The position numbers and the translations under genes were made by a program. A stretch of DNA of 64,000 nucleotides from JBPRGG01 sp051418075 (GTDB lineage Bacteria > Bacteroidota > Bacteroidia > Cytophagales > Cyclobacteriaceae), in NCBI GenBank assembly GCA_051418075.1, contig JBPRGG010000114.1:7720-71719 (forward strand), given 5' to 3'. The first letter of the stretch is position 1. Each line of letters begins with the position of its first letter. Below are positions 8,795 through 17,749 of the stretch, one piece after another. The notes beneath the pieces were generated by a model. The model ran no database searches. It was not told the origin of the DNA and worked only from the letters and a program-made list of their open reading frames with translations.

Positions 8795-11700
8795 TTATTC
8801 AGTTAAAGTAATAGTTCCGGTTTTTTCAAATGTTTCTCCATCGAGGAATTGCCCTCTCAGCACAAAAGTATATACGCCGATGGGTTGAATTTCTCCATTA
8901 CCTTTGGCCGTACCTTGCCAACCCCGTTCCATGGCTCTGGATAAATCAGTGGTTTCAAACATGGGATTGCCCCATTTATTGACAATCCGGAAATAAAAGT
9001 CCTGAGAAGAAATACCTTCACCATAAACCTTCACCACCTGATTTTCCGGGTTAGAAGCCGTAAGGCTAAAAATATTGGGTACATAAATGATCCGGTTATT
9101 ATCTATGGTGATGGTTTCCTCAGAGGTGCCTTCACAACCTTCTTCCGAAATAGTCAAACTGACAATGTATTCACCTTCTTCAGTATAGGTTTGATTGGCT
9201 GTGGCATTATTACTTGATTCTCCATTGCCAAAGTTCCATTGATAAGAATCAGCCTTTTCATTTTCCGGATTGAAAGTGAGTTCTGTGAAGGTAATCCTGT
9301 TTTCTTCACCAGGCTGAACGGAAAAAGATGCCTCCACTGGTTCAGATATCTCAGTACTAAAGGTATATTCCTCTGCAAAACAAGTATTACTGATATTCAG
9401 GGTGAATGTAACGGTTCCGGTTTCATTTTCTGCCGGAATATAGGTTGTACTTATTAAAGCAGGATCCACTATGGTTCCGGCCCCGGTGGTTGACCAGTTC
9501 ACTGTCAGATCAGTACCTGAAACTGTGGGAGTTAAAGCAATCTCTTCACCAAAACAGGAAGCTTCACCAGGATCGAAATCCACCTCAATCGGGGTATCAT
9601 TGATTTCCACCAAAGCTTCTCCCGTAACATCTCCCTGGCAGCTTTGATCCGATACTGAGATCAACTCATAAGTGCCTGCTTCTGAAGTGGAGAAAGTATA
9701 GGTGTTTGCTTCTGTCTCAACAGTGGTTTCATTGGTCCCATCTGTATAAGTAAAAGAAAAGGGACCGTTTCCGCTAAGACTGACTTCCAGTTCGGCTTCC
9801 TGACCAGGGCAAAATGTGCCTCCGCCGGTTATGCTGGCTGTAGGTATTTCATTTACCCTGATTGCTTCGGTTGCCTGGTTGGAGCATCCATTTTCATCGG
9901 TATAGGTGTAAGTTATTTGATGTAAACCTGCTCCGGCTTGGGCAGGATCAAATGAGTTTTGATTCACCCCTGGTCCCTCAAATTCACCTCCCGGAGGTTC
10001 AACCTGATCCAGTTCTATGGGTTCCTGGTTGGCACATATAGCTTCTGGCAAACTGAAGCTCACCTTTGGTAATTCAAATGTTTTCACTTTGGCTTCTCCT
10101 GACACAGAACCAGTACAGGCTTGATCCTGAACAGAAATAAGGTTAAAGGTCTGGTTGCCTGATGCTTCAAATGTATAAACAGACTGATTAAATCCTGTTA
10201 TCTCCGTTTCCTTTTCTCCATTTGTATAGGTAAAACTAAATGGGGCAGTTCCGGTGAGATGCACAGAAATCTGGGTGGATTCCGCTTCTCCACATAAATT
10301 GCCGCCTCCGGTAATCTCTGCTGTAGGAGGTTCTGATAGGCTTACTATAGCTTCACCACTAACCGTCCCCTGACAATTCTTGTCTTCCACAGTAACCAGG
10401 GAATAATTGGAAGCACTATTTACTTCAAAACTATAATCTGAGCTATTGATATCAGACAGGGTAAATGGAGTGCCATCCTCTTTTTGATAAACCACAGTCC
10501 AGGGAGCCTCTCCGGTAAGTTCAAGTTGAAGCATGGTATTGGCACCATTACAAATACTTCCTCCACCAGTGAGTTGTGCTGTGGGTTGGGGATAAAAATT
10601 CACAACCGCTTCACCCTGTACAGTTCCTTCACAAAGTTGATCTGTAACGGATACCAGCGAATAGGTGGATGACTCTGAAACTACAAAACTATAATTTTCC
10701 TGGTCAATACCAGTTAAGGTAGTTTCCTGGCCATCGGATGTTTGGTAAACAACAGTCCAGGGAGCACTTCCGGTAAGTTCCAGGCTAAGTTCAATATCAG
10801 ACCCCTGGCAGATTGCTTCACCTCCTGACAAGGTTGCGGTGGGTGAATCCTTAAATGAAACCACCGCTTCTCCAGAAACAATACCATCACAGCTGTTATC
10901 AATTACCGATACCAATGAATAAGTAGATGGCTCGGTTACAGTAAAAGTGTAATTTTCCTGTTCAATATTTTCCAGGGTGGTTTCATGGCCCTCACTATTT
11001 TGATAGACCACCGTCCAGGGACCATGACCAGTCAATTCCAGGTTGAGGTCAGCTTCAGCACCCTGACAGAAACTACCTCCTCCGGACAACGTTGCGGTCG
11101 GAGCCTGATTAAATTTCACTGTGGCCTCTCCGCTGACTGTACCCTGGCAGTTATTATCAGCCACAGATACCAGGGAGTAAGTAGATGCTTCTGAAACCTC
11201 CAGGGTATAAGTTTCTGCTTCGATATTTTCAATTGTTGTTTCATTACCTTCCCCATCCTGGTAGACTACCGTCCAGGGACCATGCCCGGTCAGGTTCAGG
11301 TGCAGGTTAGCAGGATTGCCTTCACAGAAAACACCACCTCCAGATAATGTTGCTGTGGGAGCACTGAGATAAGAGACTTTTGATTCCCCGCTCACAGTTC
11401 CACTACAGAATTGATCCTGAACGGATATTAACTGATATACAGAGGCTTTATCCACTTCAAAGCTGAAGAAATTTTGCTGGATATCATTTAAGGAAAATTC
11501 ATTTCCCTCTTCATCTTTATAAACTACCGTCCACGGACCTTGTCCGGTTAATTCCAGTTGAAGTTCTGCCACACTGCCTTCACATATTTCAGGATTACCT
11601 GATAGTTTAGCTGTGGGAAGCTCCCGGAAAGCAGCTATTCCCTCGCCATTCACTGTACCTGAGCAACTGGCATCATTCACATAGTCTAAGGTATATACAT

Positions 11701-12799
11701 TGGGAGTAGTGGTTGTGAATGAATAGGTGGAAGTTTCCTCTACTTGTTCTATCTGGTTTCCTTCAGCATCTGTAATCTGAAATGTAAAGGGGGCTTCACC
11801 TTCAAACTCAATGGTGATGGTAGCTTCATCTCCTTTACAAACTGTTTCACCACTGATTGTGGCTGTAGGGGTCTCAGATTGATAAACATAAGCATAGCAA
11901 GTAACAGCAGAACCGGTACAAACTGTAGCATCAGCAATATAATCGGCAATATAAAAGCCAGGTTGGCTCACTTCCAGCTTAAAAATACCATCCTGAATCT
12001 GGTCATCTGTGATATTTTCAATTTCAATTTTCTCCTCAATATTTGGATTGGCTATATCTCTTCTGATCACATGAAGAGTGAATGGGGCAGTACCTTCCAG
12101 TTTCACATCCAGAAAAATGCTTTCATTTTGGCAGATAGGATACATGCCCGGCTCGATGGTGGCAGTAGGTTGTTCTATCAGTCCTATAGAAGCAGACCCA
12201 GAAACTGTACCCTGTAAATTATAAAAGCCTTTTACTTCTGTCAGGGTATAAGTGGTGATCTTACTGCTGGTAAATTCGAAAGGCGTGGTTGTTATGTTAC
12301 TTTCCTGGTATGTAATCCCTTCGCTGTCTTTGTATTTAACAGACCAGGGCCCGGTTCCGGTTAAGTCAATCCTGATGGTTACTTCTTCTTCCTGGCTGCA
12401 CAGGTTAGCCCCTCCGGATATGGTGGCAGATGGTGCAACACATCGGCCAGAATTAACTCCGGCTGTAGCAGTACTGGTAGAACCATCCGGACTTTTAAGA
12501 GTCCAGACATGATTCCCTGAAGTAAAACTGATGGTAAAAGCATTGGTTTGCCTCCCTGGTAAAAAAGTTTCTGGCTGCCCCCGATCTGTACCAGGAGTGA
12601 AATAATTTTTATCCCCAATTGGAATATCAACTTCAACCGCATTTTGATTGTTATAACCAAAAAAACCGGTTAAAGACCCGTCACTTTCTTCTCTAACACA
12701 TTCCAAAACAGGACTGACTTTGGTATTTTGAGCCCTGACCCCATTAAATGAAACGGTGAGGGTCATTATGAATAAAATAAAAAGATATTTTAAGCGCAT
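8795..12799 (-). CDS. Giant Ig-repeat surface protein with T9SS type B (CHU_C) sorting domain
   Basis: A 1334-residue secreted protein. Signal peptide 1-23 (NGVRAQ). After a unique N-terminal domain (to ~125) come about ten tandem ~80-residue Ig-like modules. Each opens with a PTA-x-(I/L)-(S/T)-GG motif, has a conserved Cys and a central LTGxGPWTVVY, and closes with a second Cys and SGEA. A different Cys-containing module and one further repeat follow. A PKD domain (SYQWNFGNGESSNN) is near 1155. The C-terminal ~100 residues are a type B sorting domain (IYVPNIFSLTA, RIVNKWGNPMFET, GWQGTAKGNGE, PIGVYTFVLRG). Probable adhesin-like filament exported by T9SS. First gene of an operon with PorP/SprF and OmpA. 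No hydrolase domain seen. Confidence 0.93.
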   Translation of the reverse strand: MRLKYLFILFIMTLTVSFNGVRAQNTKVSPVLECVREESDGSLTGFFGYNNQNAVEVDIPIGDKNYFTPGTDRGQPETFLPGRQTNAFTISFTSGNHVWTLKSPDGSTSTATAGVNSGRCVAPSATISGGANLCSQEEEVTIRIDLTGTGPWSVKYKDSEGITYQESNITTTPFEFTSSKITTYTLTEVKGFYNLQGTVSGSASIGLIEQPTATIEPGMYPICQNESIFLDVKLEGTAPFTLHVIRRDIANPNIEEKIEIENITDDQIQDGIFKLEVSQPGFYIADYIADATVCTGSAVTCYAYVYQSETPTATISGETVCKGDEATITIEFEGEAPFTFQITDAEGNQIEQVEETSTYSFTTTTPNVYTLDYVNDASCSGTVNGEGIAAFRELPTAKLSGNPEICEGSVAELQLELTGQGPWTVVYKDEEGNEFSLNDIQQNFFSFEVDKASVYQLISVQDQFCSGTVSGESKVSYLSAPTATLSGGGVFCEGNPANLHLNLTGHGPWTVVYQDGEGNETTIENIEAETYTLEVSEASTYSLVSVADNNCQGTVSGEATVKFNQAPTATLSGGGSFCQGAEADLNLELTGHGPWTVVYQNSEGHETTLENIEQENYTFTVTEPSTYSLVSVIDNSCDGIVSGEAVVSFKDSPTATLSGGEAICQGSDIELSLELTGSAPWTVVYQTSDGQETTLTGIDQENYSFVVSESSTYSLVSVTDQLCEGTVQGEAVVNFYPQPTAQLTGGGSICNGANTMLQLELTGEAPWTVVYQKEDGTPFTLSDINSSDYSFEVNSASNYSLVTVEDKNCQGTVSGEAIVSLSEPPTAEITGGGNLCGEAESTQISVHLTGTAPFSFTYTNGEKETEITGFNQSVYTFEASGNQTFNLISVQDQACTGSVSGEAKVKTFELPKVSFSLPEAICANQEPIELDQVEPPGGEFEGPGVNQNSFDPAQAGAGLHQITYTYTDENGCSNQATEAIRVNEIPTASITGGGTFCPGQEAELEVSLSGNGPFSFTYTDGTNETTVETEANTYTFSTSEAGTYELISVSDQSCQGDVTGEALVEINDTPIEVDFDPGEASCFGEEIALTPTVSGTDLTVNWSTTGAGTIVDPALISTTYIPAENETGTVTFTLNISNTCFAEEYTFSTEISEPVEASFSVQPGEENRITFTELTFNPENEKADSYQWNFGNGESSNNATANQTYTEEGEYIVSLTISEEGCEGTSEETITIDNNRIIYVPNIFSLTASNPENQVVKVYGEGISSQDFYFRIVNKWGNPMFETTDLSRAMERGWQGTAKGNGEIQPIGVYTFVLRGQFLDGETFEKTGTITLTE
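10080..12420 (-). repeat. Tandem ~240-bp modules encoding Ig-like repeats
   Basis: Nine consecutive protein modules of about 80 residues. The middle five (starting PTAKLSG, PTATLSGGGV, PTATLSGGGS, PTATLSGGEA, PTAQLTG) share near-identical cores (LTGxxPWTVVYxxxxG). The recurring + strand text (for example the TCCAGGGACCATG-type cores near 11022 and 11276) shows similarity at DNA level as well, so copy-number change by recombination is plausible. Confidence 0.8.
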
Positions 12800-13184
12800 T
12801 GGTAATTTTCCTTCAAATGGTTAAAATGTTAGTTGTTGTAAATTTTTTCAATCTGCTTTTTTAAAAATTATTAAGATTAAATATATGTCATTGGTAATAT
12901 TTGATTTTATTTTTTTTTAGATAAGGTCAATTATTTCGACAATTTCAATAGACCTTACATGAAATAAATATGACAAATTTAATAAAAATTATAATAATAT
13001 GTATAAGATTGCCTATTTATTTTTTTTTAGATGTAATTTATAGCTCTTCCTTGCTAGTGTACATAATTCAAATACGAAATATATTTAAATTATAATTTTT
13101 TAATTTTAAAAATCAGGCAGAACTTATTTTTTAAAAATCGTATTGATATTTAATAAATTAATTGATGATGTTATTTTTTGTTCA
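12800..13184. other. Very AT-rich divergent spacer
   Basis: Long A/T runs between the giant substrate gene and lysS. It contains a 17-base direct repeat tttatttttttttagat at 12906-12922 and 13016-13032. There is also an inverted pair TAAGGTC (12922-12928) / GACCTTA (12951-12957). No open frame worth calling. The right-hand part carries the small RNA candidate listed separately. Confidence 0.5.
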
Positions 13185-13279
13185 ATTTATTTCATGAGGC
13201 ATTTTAGTACTTAAACCTCATGCATTTACTTGATTAGCAGATAAATCTGTAGAAGATGTTTATCTGCTATTTTATTTTC
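13185..13279 (+). ncRNA. Candidate small RNA or lysS leader made of two hairpins
   Basis: Hairpin 1: CATGAGG (13193-13199) pairs with CCTCATG (13216-13222). Hairpin 2: TAGCAGATAAA (13235-13245) pairs perfectly with TTTATCTGCTA (13259-13269) and is followed by TTTTATTTT, a rho-independent terminator on the plus strand. No coding gene on the plus strand lies upstream to be terminated (the neighbour is divergent), so the structure should end a short independent transcript or attenuate lysS. The 5' end is not fixed by sequence. Confidence 0.45.
13235..13279 (+). terminator. Orphan rho-independent terminator upstream of lysS
   Basis: Perfect 11-bp stem with a 13-base loop, followed by TTTTATTTT. 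It ends about 85 bases before the lysS start codon and before the lysS -7 box. Confidence 0.7.
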
Positions 13280-13329
13280 ATATCCTTTAAAAAGCCCGTG
13301 TTTCTACTTTTTAAATATATTTTTATAAT

Positions 13330-13337
13330 TACTTTTG
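13330..13337 (+). promoter_or_regulatory. -7 box for lysS
   Basis: TACTTTTG matches TAnnTTTG, 26 bases before the ATG. It lies downstream of the orphan terminator, so lysS can be transcribed independently of the small RNA candidate. No good -33 element was seen. Confidence 0.5.
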
Positions 13338-13363
13338 CATGAATTTTATAAATTGATTGAAAT

Positions 13364-15097
13364 ATGAACCTGAGTGAACAAGAATTAAGAAGAAGAGAAG
13401 AGAAGGCTGAATTAGAAAAGTTAGGTGTTAATCCATATCCGGCAGAAATGTTTGAGGTTACAGCCTGGGCAAAATCTATAAGGCAGGATTTTGATAATTA
13501 TAAAAGTACTGAAGAGCAACCAATCATTTATGCATTAGCTGGAAGGATTATGAGCAGACGGATTATGGGATCCGCATCTTTTGCTGAAATTCAGGATGCC
13601 TCCGGTAAGATTCAGGTTTATATAAAAAGGGATGAAATTTGTGCTGGTGAAGATAAAACCCTTTATAATACTGTTTTTAAAAAACTGCTGGATATTGGTG
13701 ATATCATAGGGGTAAAGGGTTTCGTATTCAAAACCCAAACCGGAGAAGTATCGGTTCACGTGAAGGAATTGACCATTCTGACCAAATCTCTACGGCCTTT
13801 ACCTATCGTAAAGGAATCAAAAGATGCTCAGGGAAATACTAAAATACATGATGCATTTGCCGATCCGGAATTGCGATATCGGCAAAGATATGTTGATCTT
13901 GTAGTAAATCCTCAGGTAAAGAACACGTTTGAAAAAAGGACCAGATTAATCAATAGTATCAGGCAATTCCTTAGTGATAAAGGATATCTTGAGGTAGAAA
14001 CACCAATATTGCAGCCTTTATATGGTGGGGCTGCTGCCCGGCCTTTTAAGACCCATCATAATACCCTGGATATGACATTGTATCTGAGGATAGCCAACGA
14101 ACTTTACCTGAAAAGATTAATTGTGGGTGGTTTTGATGGGGTTTTTGAGTTTGCCAAGGATTTTCGGAATGAAGGAATGAGTCGTTTTCATAATCCGGAA
14201 TTCACTCAAGTGGAACTTTATGTAGCTTATAAAGATTACCAGTGGATGATGGACCTGGTGGAAGAGATGGTAGAAAAGGTAGCTCTGGATCTTCATGGTA
14301 CCACCCAGGTGCAGGTGGGTGATCATTTAATTGATTTTAAAAGACCCTGGAAACGTTATACCATGTATGAAGCCATTCAGGATTTTACTGAGATCGATAT
14401 TTCCAATCAATCAGAGCAAGAACTTCGTAAAACCGCATCAAATCTTAATATCAGAATAGATGACTCTATGGGCAAAGGCAAGATCATTGATGAAATATTC
14501 GGTGAAAAATGCGAGCCATACCTTATTCAGCCTACCTTCATTACTGATTATCCCATAGAAATGTCTCCATTAGCCAAAAAACATCGCGATAAAGAAGGTT
14601 TGGTGGAAAGATTTGAGGTGATATGTAATTGTAAGGAAATTTGTAATGCTTTTACTGAACTCAATGACCCTCTGGATCAGAGAAAGCGGTTTGAAGAACA
14701 ATTGGAGCTGGGCCAGCGGGGTGATGAAGAAGCTATGGTATTAGACGAGGATTTTCTGAGAGCATTGGAATTTGGTATGCCTCCCACAGCTGGATTAGGC
14801 GTAGGCATTGATCGGCTCACCATGATCATGACCAATGCCAAATCTATTCAGGATGTAATATTCTTTCCCCAGATGAAACCGGAACAGAAAACCAAAGTAT
14901 CCACTACACTTGAATTTGTGCAAAAAGGGGTGAGGGAAGAACTGGTCCCCATTTTGCAAAAACTGGGTATTGTTACTACTGATCAGCTTAAACAAACTTC
15001 ACCTAATAAATTATTTAATGATATTTGTGGCATGAGAAAGAAAATGAAGCTGGATATTAAAAATCCAACCTTAGATGAAGTGAAAAGCTGGTTGTAA
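13364..15097 (+). CDS. lysS: Lysyl-tRNA synthetase (class II)
   Basis: Charges tRNA-Lys. 577 residues: N-terminal OB-fold anticodon-binding domain (GRIMSRRIMGSASFAEIQD, residues ~61-79) and class II catalytic core with motif 2 (FRNEGMSRFHNPEFTQVELY) and motif 3 (GLGVGIDRLTMIM). The KxxxQDVIFFPQMKPE end of the core is followed by about 75 extra residues (VSTTLEFVQKGVREELVP through KSWL) that are absent from the ~505-residue E. coli enzyme. Similar C-terminal extensions are usual in Bacteroidota, though their role is not known to me. Single-gene transcript, convergent with the E1 gene. Confidence 0.97.
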   Translation: MNLSEQELRRREEKAELEKLGVNPYPAEMFEVTAWAKSIRQDFDNYKSTEEQPIIYALAGRIMSRRIMGSASFAEIQDASGKIQVYIKRDEICAGEDKTLYNTVFKKLLDIGDIIGVKGFVFKTQTGEVSVHVKELTILTKSLRPLPIVKESKDAQGNTKIHDAFADPELRYRQRYVDLVVNPQVKNTFEKRTRLINSIRQFLSDKGYLEVETPILQPLYGGAAARPFKTHHNTLDMTLYLRIANELYLKRLIVGGFDGVFEFAKDFRNEGMSRFHNPEFTQVELYVAYKDYQWMMDLVEEMVEKVALDLHGTTQVQVGDHLIDFKRPWKRYTMYEAIQDFTEIDISNQSEQELRKTASNLNIRIDDSMGKGKIIDEIFGEKCEPYLIQPTFITDYPIEMSPLAKKHRDKEGLVERFEVICNCKEICNAFTELNDPLDQRKRFEEQLELGQRGDEEAMVLDEDFLRALEFGMPPTAGLGVGIDRLTMIMTNAKSIQDVIFFPQMKPEQKTKVSTTLEFVQKGVREELVPILQKLGIVTTDQLKQTSPNKLFNDICGMRKKMKLDIKNPTLDEVKSWL

Positions 15098-15135
15098 TAA
15101 TCAAGGATAGTAAAGATTAAGCCAACTTTAGAACC

Positions 15136-15171
15136 ATTTCCCGACATTTTTTTCAAAAAATGTCAGGAAAT
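15136..15171. terminator. Bidirectional terminator overlapping the E1 stop codon
   Basis: ATTTCCCGACATTTTTT (15136-15152) and AAAAAATGTCAGGAAAT (15155-15171) form a 17-bp stem with one mismatch. The A/T-rich half gives U-runs on both strands. It sits between the convergent lysS and E1 genes, and the E1 stop (15153-15155) falls in the loop. Confidence 0.7.
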
Positions 15172-17558
15172 CTTTTGGGATCTGCTTCCGACATGATCCG
15201 GTAAGCCAGATCATATACATTTTCTACATTGGGCTTGGAGAAATAATCCCCGTCTGAACCATAAGCAGGGCGATGCTCCATGGAAGTTAAGGTGGCTGGG
15301 GCTGAATCAAGATATTGATATCCTTTTTCGTCTTCCAGCACTTTTTGCAGCATGTAGGCTGAGGCACCTCCTGGCACATCTTCATCGGCAAAGATTATCC
15401 GGTTGGTTTTCTTAAGTGATTTAAGAATGATATGATGAAGATCGAATGGCAGCAATGTTTGTACATCAATAACTTCACAGGAGATTCCGATAGATTCCAG
15501 TTGCTGGGCGGCTTCCATAACAATCCGGCACATAGCACCATATGTCACTATAGTAATATCACTACCTTGTTTTAATATCTCCGGAACACCTAAAGGAAGG
15601 GTAAACTCACCTATATTATCTGGCAACTTTTCTTTTAATCGATACCCATTCAGGCATTCAATTATCAGGGCCGGGTCATCGGATTGCAACATGGTATTAT
15701 AAAATCCGGCAGCCTGGGTCATGTTGCGCGGCACCAGCAGGTATATCCCCCTGATGCTATGGAGAATCATTCCCATAGGAGATCCTGAATGCCACACGCC
15801 TTCCAGACGATGGCCTCTGGTCCTGATGATCAATGGTGCCTTTTGTCCGCTTTTAGTTCTATAACGCAGGGTAGCCAGATCATCTGTCAATGTTTGCAGG
15901 GCAAAAATGAGGTAATCCAGATATTGAATTTCAGCAATTGGTCTGAATCCACGCATGGCCAGTCCAATTCCCTGACCAATAATAGTAGTTTCCCGGATAC
16001 CGGTATCTGTAATTCTTATTTCACCATATTTTTCCTGCAGCCCGGCAAAACCCTGGTTTACATCACCAATTTTACCAAGATCTTCACCAAATGCAACTAC
16101 CAGAGGATCTTTGGAAAAGGCTGCATCAAAACAGGCCTGTACTACTTCACGACCATCAACAGTTCTTGAGTTTTCGCTGAATTTTGGTTTTATTTCCCTC
16201 ACCTGAAGGGCGGAAAGTGAAGTTTCACTATATAAATGAGAGGAATATTTATCTTTGGTGGTTTCAATAAAGTCCTTTAACCATACTTGCATTTGCCCCC
16301 TGGTACGTATTTCTTCTGATCCAATCAGTCTGAGCGCTTTTTTAATACTGATCACAGCATCCAGGTATAAAGGAGGGTTTTTGGATTTAAGCTTTCTGTA
16401 CAGAGCTTTCAATGCCTCTTTCTGGTTGCTTTCTTTGATTGCCTGCTCGATGAGCTTACATGCTTTACGTTGGGTTCCTTTTACTGTATCAAGATAGGCC
16501 ATCCAGGCCGCTTCCTTAGCCTGCTTTATCACTTGAACTGCATCTGCTTCAATGGCATCCAATTGGTCAGGATAGGCAAGTTCATTATCCAGCATCCACT
16601 CCCGCATCTTTTTGATACAATCAAACTCTCTTTCCCAGTTTAATCTTTCTTCTGTTTTGTATCTTTCATGAGAACCAGAGGTAGAGTGACCCTGAGGTTG
16701 GGTAAGATCATAAACATGTACAAAGGATGGAACGTGTTCTTTTCTGGATAATCCAGCAGCGGTTTTGTAAGTCTCGACCAAGGTTTCATAATCCCAGCCC
16801 GGAACCCTGAAAATCTCCAGCCCTTGTTCTTTATCAGTACGTTGGAACCCTTCTAATGCTTTGGATATGTCGCCTTTAGTAGTCTGATATTTATTAGGAA
16901 CCGAAATGCCGTAACCATCATCCCAAACGGATAATAAAACAGGAATTTGCAATACACCCATAGCATTGACTGCTTCCAGAAATATACCTTCGGAGGTGGC
17001 TGCATTTCCTATGGTACCAAAGGCTACTTCATTACCATTGATGGAAAAGTTTTTATATCTTTTAAGCTCAGGGTTTTTCCTGTAGTATTTAGAAGCCAAT
17101 CCTAAGCCTACTAACCTGGGAATCTGAGCAGCTGTAGGAGAAATATCGGCTGCACAATTATGATGATCAGTCAATCTTTTCCATCTGCCATCTTCTTCAA
17201 TAAAGCGGTTGGCAAAATGGCTGTTCATCAGTCTCCCTGCAGAGGAAGGTTCTGCTTCCACATCAGTATGAGCATATAATTGTGCAAAGAATTGCTGGTA
17301 AGTCAGTTCGCCAATGGCAAACATGAATGTTTGATCCCTGTAATAGCCAACCCGGAAGTCGCCTTTCCTGAAAGCTTTGGCCATGGCAATTTGGGCAAGT
17401 TCTTTTCCATCTCCAAAAATCCCGAATTTAGCCTTACCCATAAAAACTTCTTTTCTGCCAATAATACTCACTTGCCTGCTTTCACAGGCCAGTCGATAAT
17501 CATTTAAAATTTCTTCGACAGAAGTATCAGTTTTAGTAAAAGTTTTCGTATAATTCAC
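15153..17558 (-). CDS. Fused alpha-beta 2-oxoacid dehydrogenase E1 (branched-chain type)
   Basis: Thiamine-diphosphate E1 that decarboxylates a 2-oxoacid (probably branched-chain 2-oxoacids) and passes the acyl group to E2 lipoate. 801 residues: alpha half to ~390 (RVGYYRDQTFMFAIG, GRLMNSHF, DDGYGISVPN, QGHSTSGSHERY), linker, then beta half from ~460 (VAFGEDLGKIGDVNQGF, ITDTGIRETTIIGQGIG, RTRGHRLEGVWHSGSPMG). The classical TPP motif GDG..NN is replaced by GNAATSEG ... WDDGYGIS, as in other fused E1 proteins of this phylum. E2 and E3 genes are not adjacent. Monocistronic, with its own promoter. Confidence 0.93.
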   Translation of the reverse strand: MNYTKTFTKTDTSVEEILNDYRLACESRQVSIIGRKEVFMGKAKFGIFGDGKELAQIAMAKAFRKGDFRVGYYRDQTFMFAIGELTYQQFFAQLYAHTDVEAEPSSAGRLMNSHFANRFIEEDGRWKRLTDHHNCAADISPTAAQIPRLVGLGLASKYYRKNPELKRYKNFSINGNEVAFGTIGNAATSEGIFLEAVNAMGVLQIPVLLSVWDDGYGISVPNKYQTTKGDISKALEGFQRTDKEQGLEIFRVPGWDYETLVETYKTAAGLSRKEHVPSFVHVYDLTQPQGHSTSGSHERYKTEERLNWEREFDCIKKMREWMLDNELAYPDQLDAIEADAVQVIKQAKEAAWMAYLDTVKGTQRKACKLIEQAIKESNQKEALKALYRKLKSKNPPLYLDAVISIKKALRLIGSEEIRTRGQMQVWLKDFIETTKDKYSSHLYSETSLSALQVREIKPKFSENSRTVDGREVVQACFDAAFSKDPLVVAFGEDLGKIGDVNQGFAGLQEKYGEIRITDTGIRETTIIGQGIGLAMRGFRPIAEIQYLDYLIFALQTLTDDLATLRYRTKSGQKAPLIIRTRGHRLEGVWHSGSPMGMILHSIRGIYLLVPRNMTQAAGFYNTMLQSDDPALIIECLNGYRLKEKLPDNIGEFTLPLGVPEILKQGSDITIVTYGAMCRIVMEAAQQLESIGISCEVIDVQTLLPFDLHHIILKSLKKTNRIIFADEDVPGGASAYMLQKVLEDEKGYQYLDSAPATLTSMEHRPAYGSDGDYFSKPNVENVYDLAYRIMSEADPKRFPDIF

Positions 17559-17602
17559 AAATAGCGTATTTTGTATACAGGAATTCTAAGATCGATGTTA
17601 AT

Positions 17603-17633
17603 CAAAAATAATCAAAAACACGATGTAATGCAA
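17603..17633 (-). promoter_or_regulatory. Promoter for the E1 gene
   Basis: Minus strand: TTG (17633-17631), 20-base spacer, TATTTTTG (17610-17603), a good fit to the Bacteroidota TTG-N19/20-TAnnTTTG promoter. Predicted leader about 40 bases. Confidence 0.6.
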
Positions 17634-17686
17634 TTCATTATTTTGCACATAAAGCCTTATATAAAATATAATTGCTTAGTGGGTTT

Positions 17687-17694
17687 TATGTTTG
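17687..17694 (+). promoter_or_regulatory. -7 box for the DUF1573 gene
   Basis: TATGTTTG matches TAnnTTTG, 55 bases before the ATG. No -33 element at the usual distance. Confidence 0.4.
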
Positions 17695-17749
17695 GCTATA
17701 TAAAATTCTATCGAAATATATTAATTAAATAAATAAATCCAAAAATAAA

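Noticed and set aside
13185..13363. T-box riboswitch for lysS
   Set aside because: No T-box sequence or specifier-loop architecture was seen; T-boxes are essentially a Gram-positive feature.
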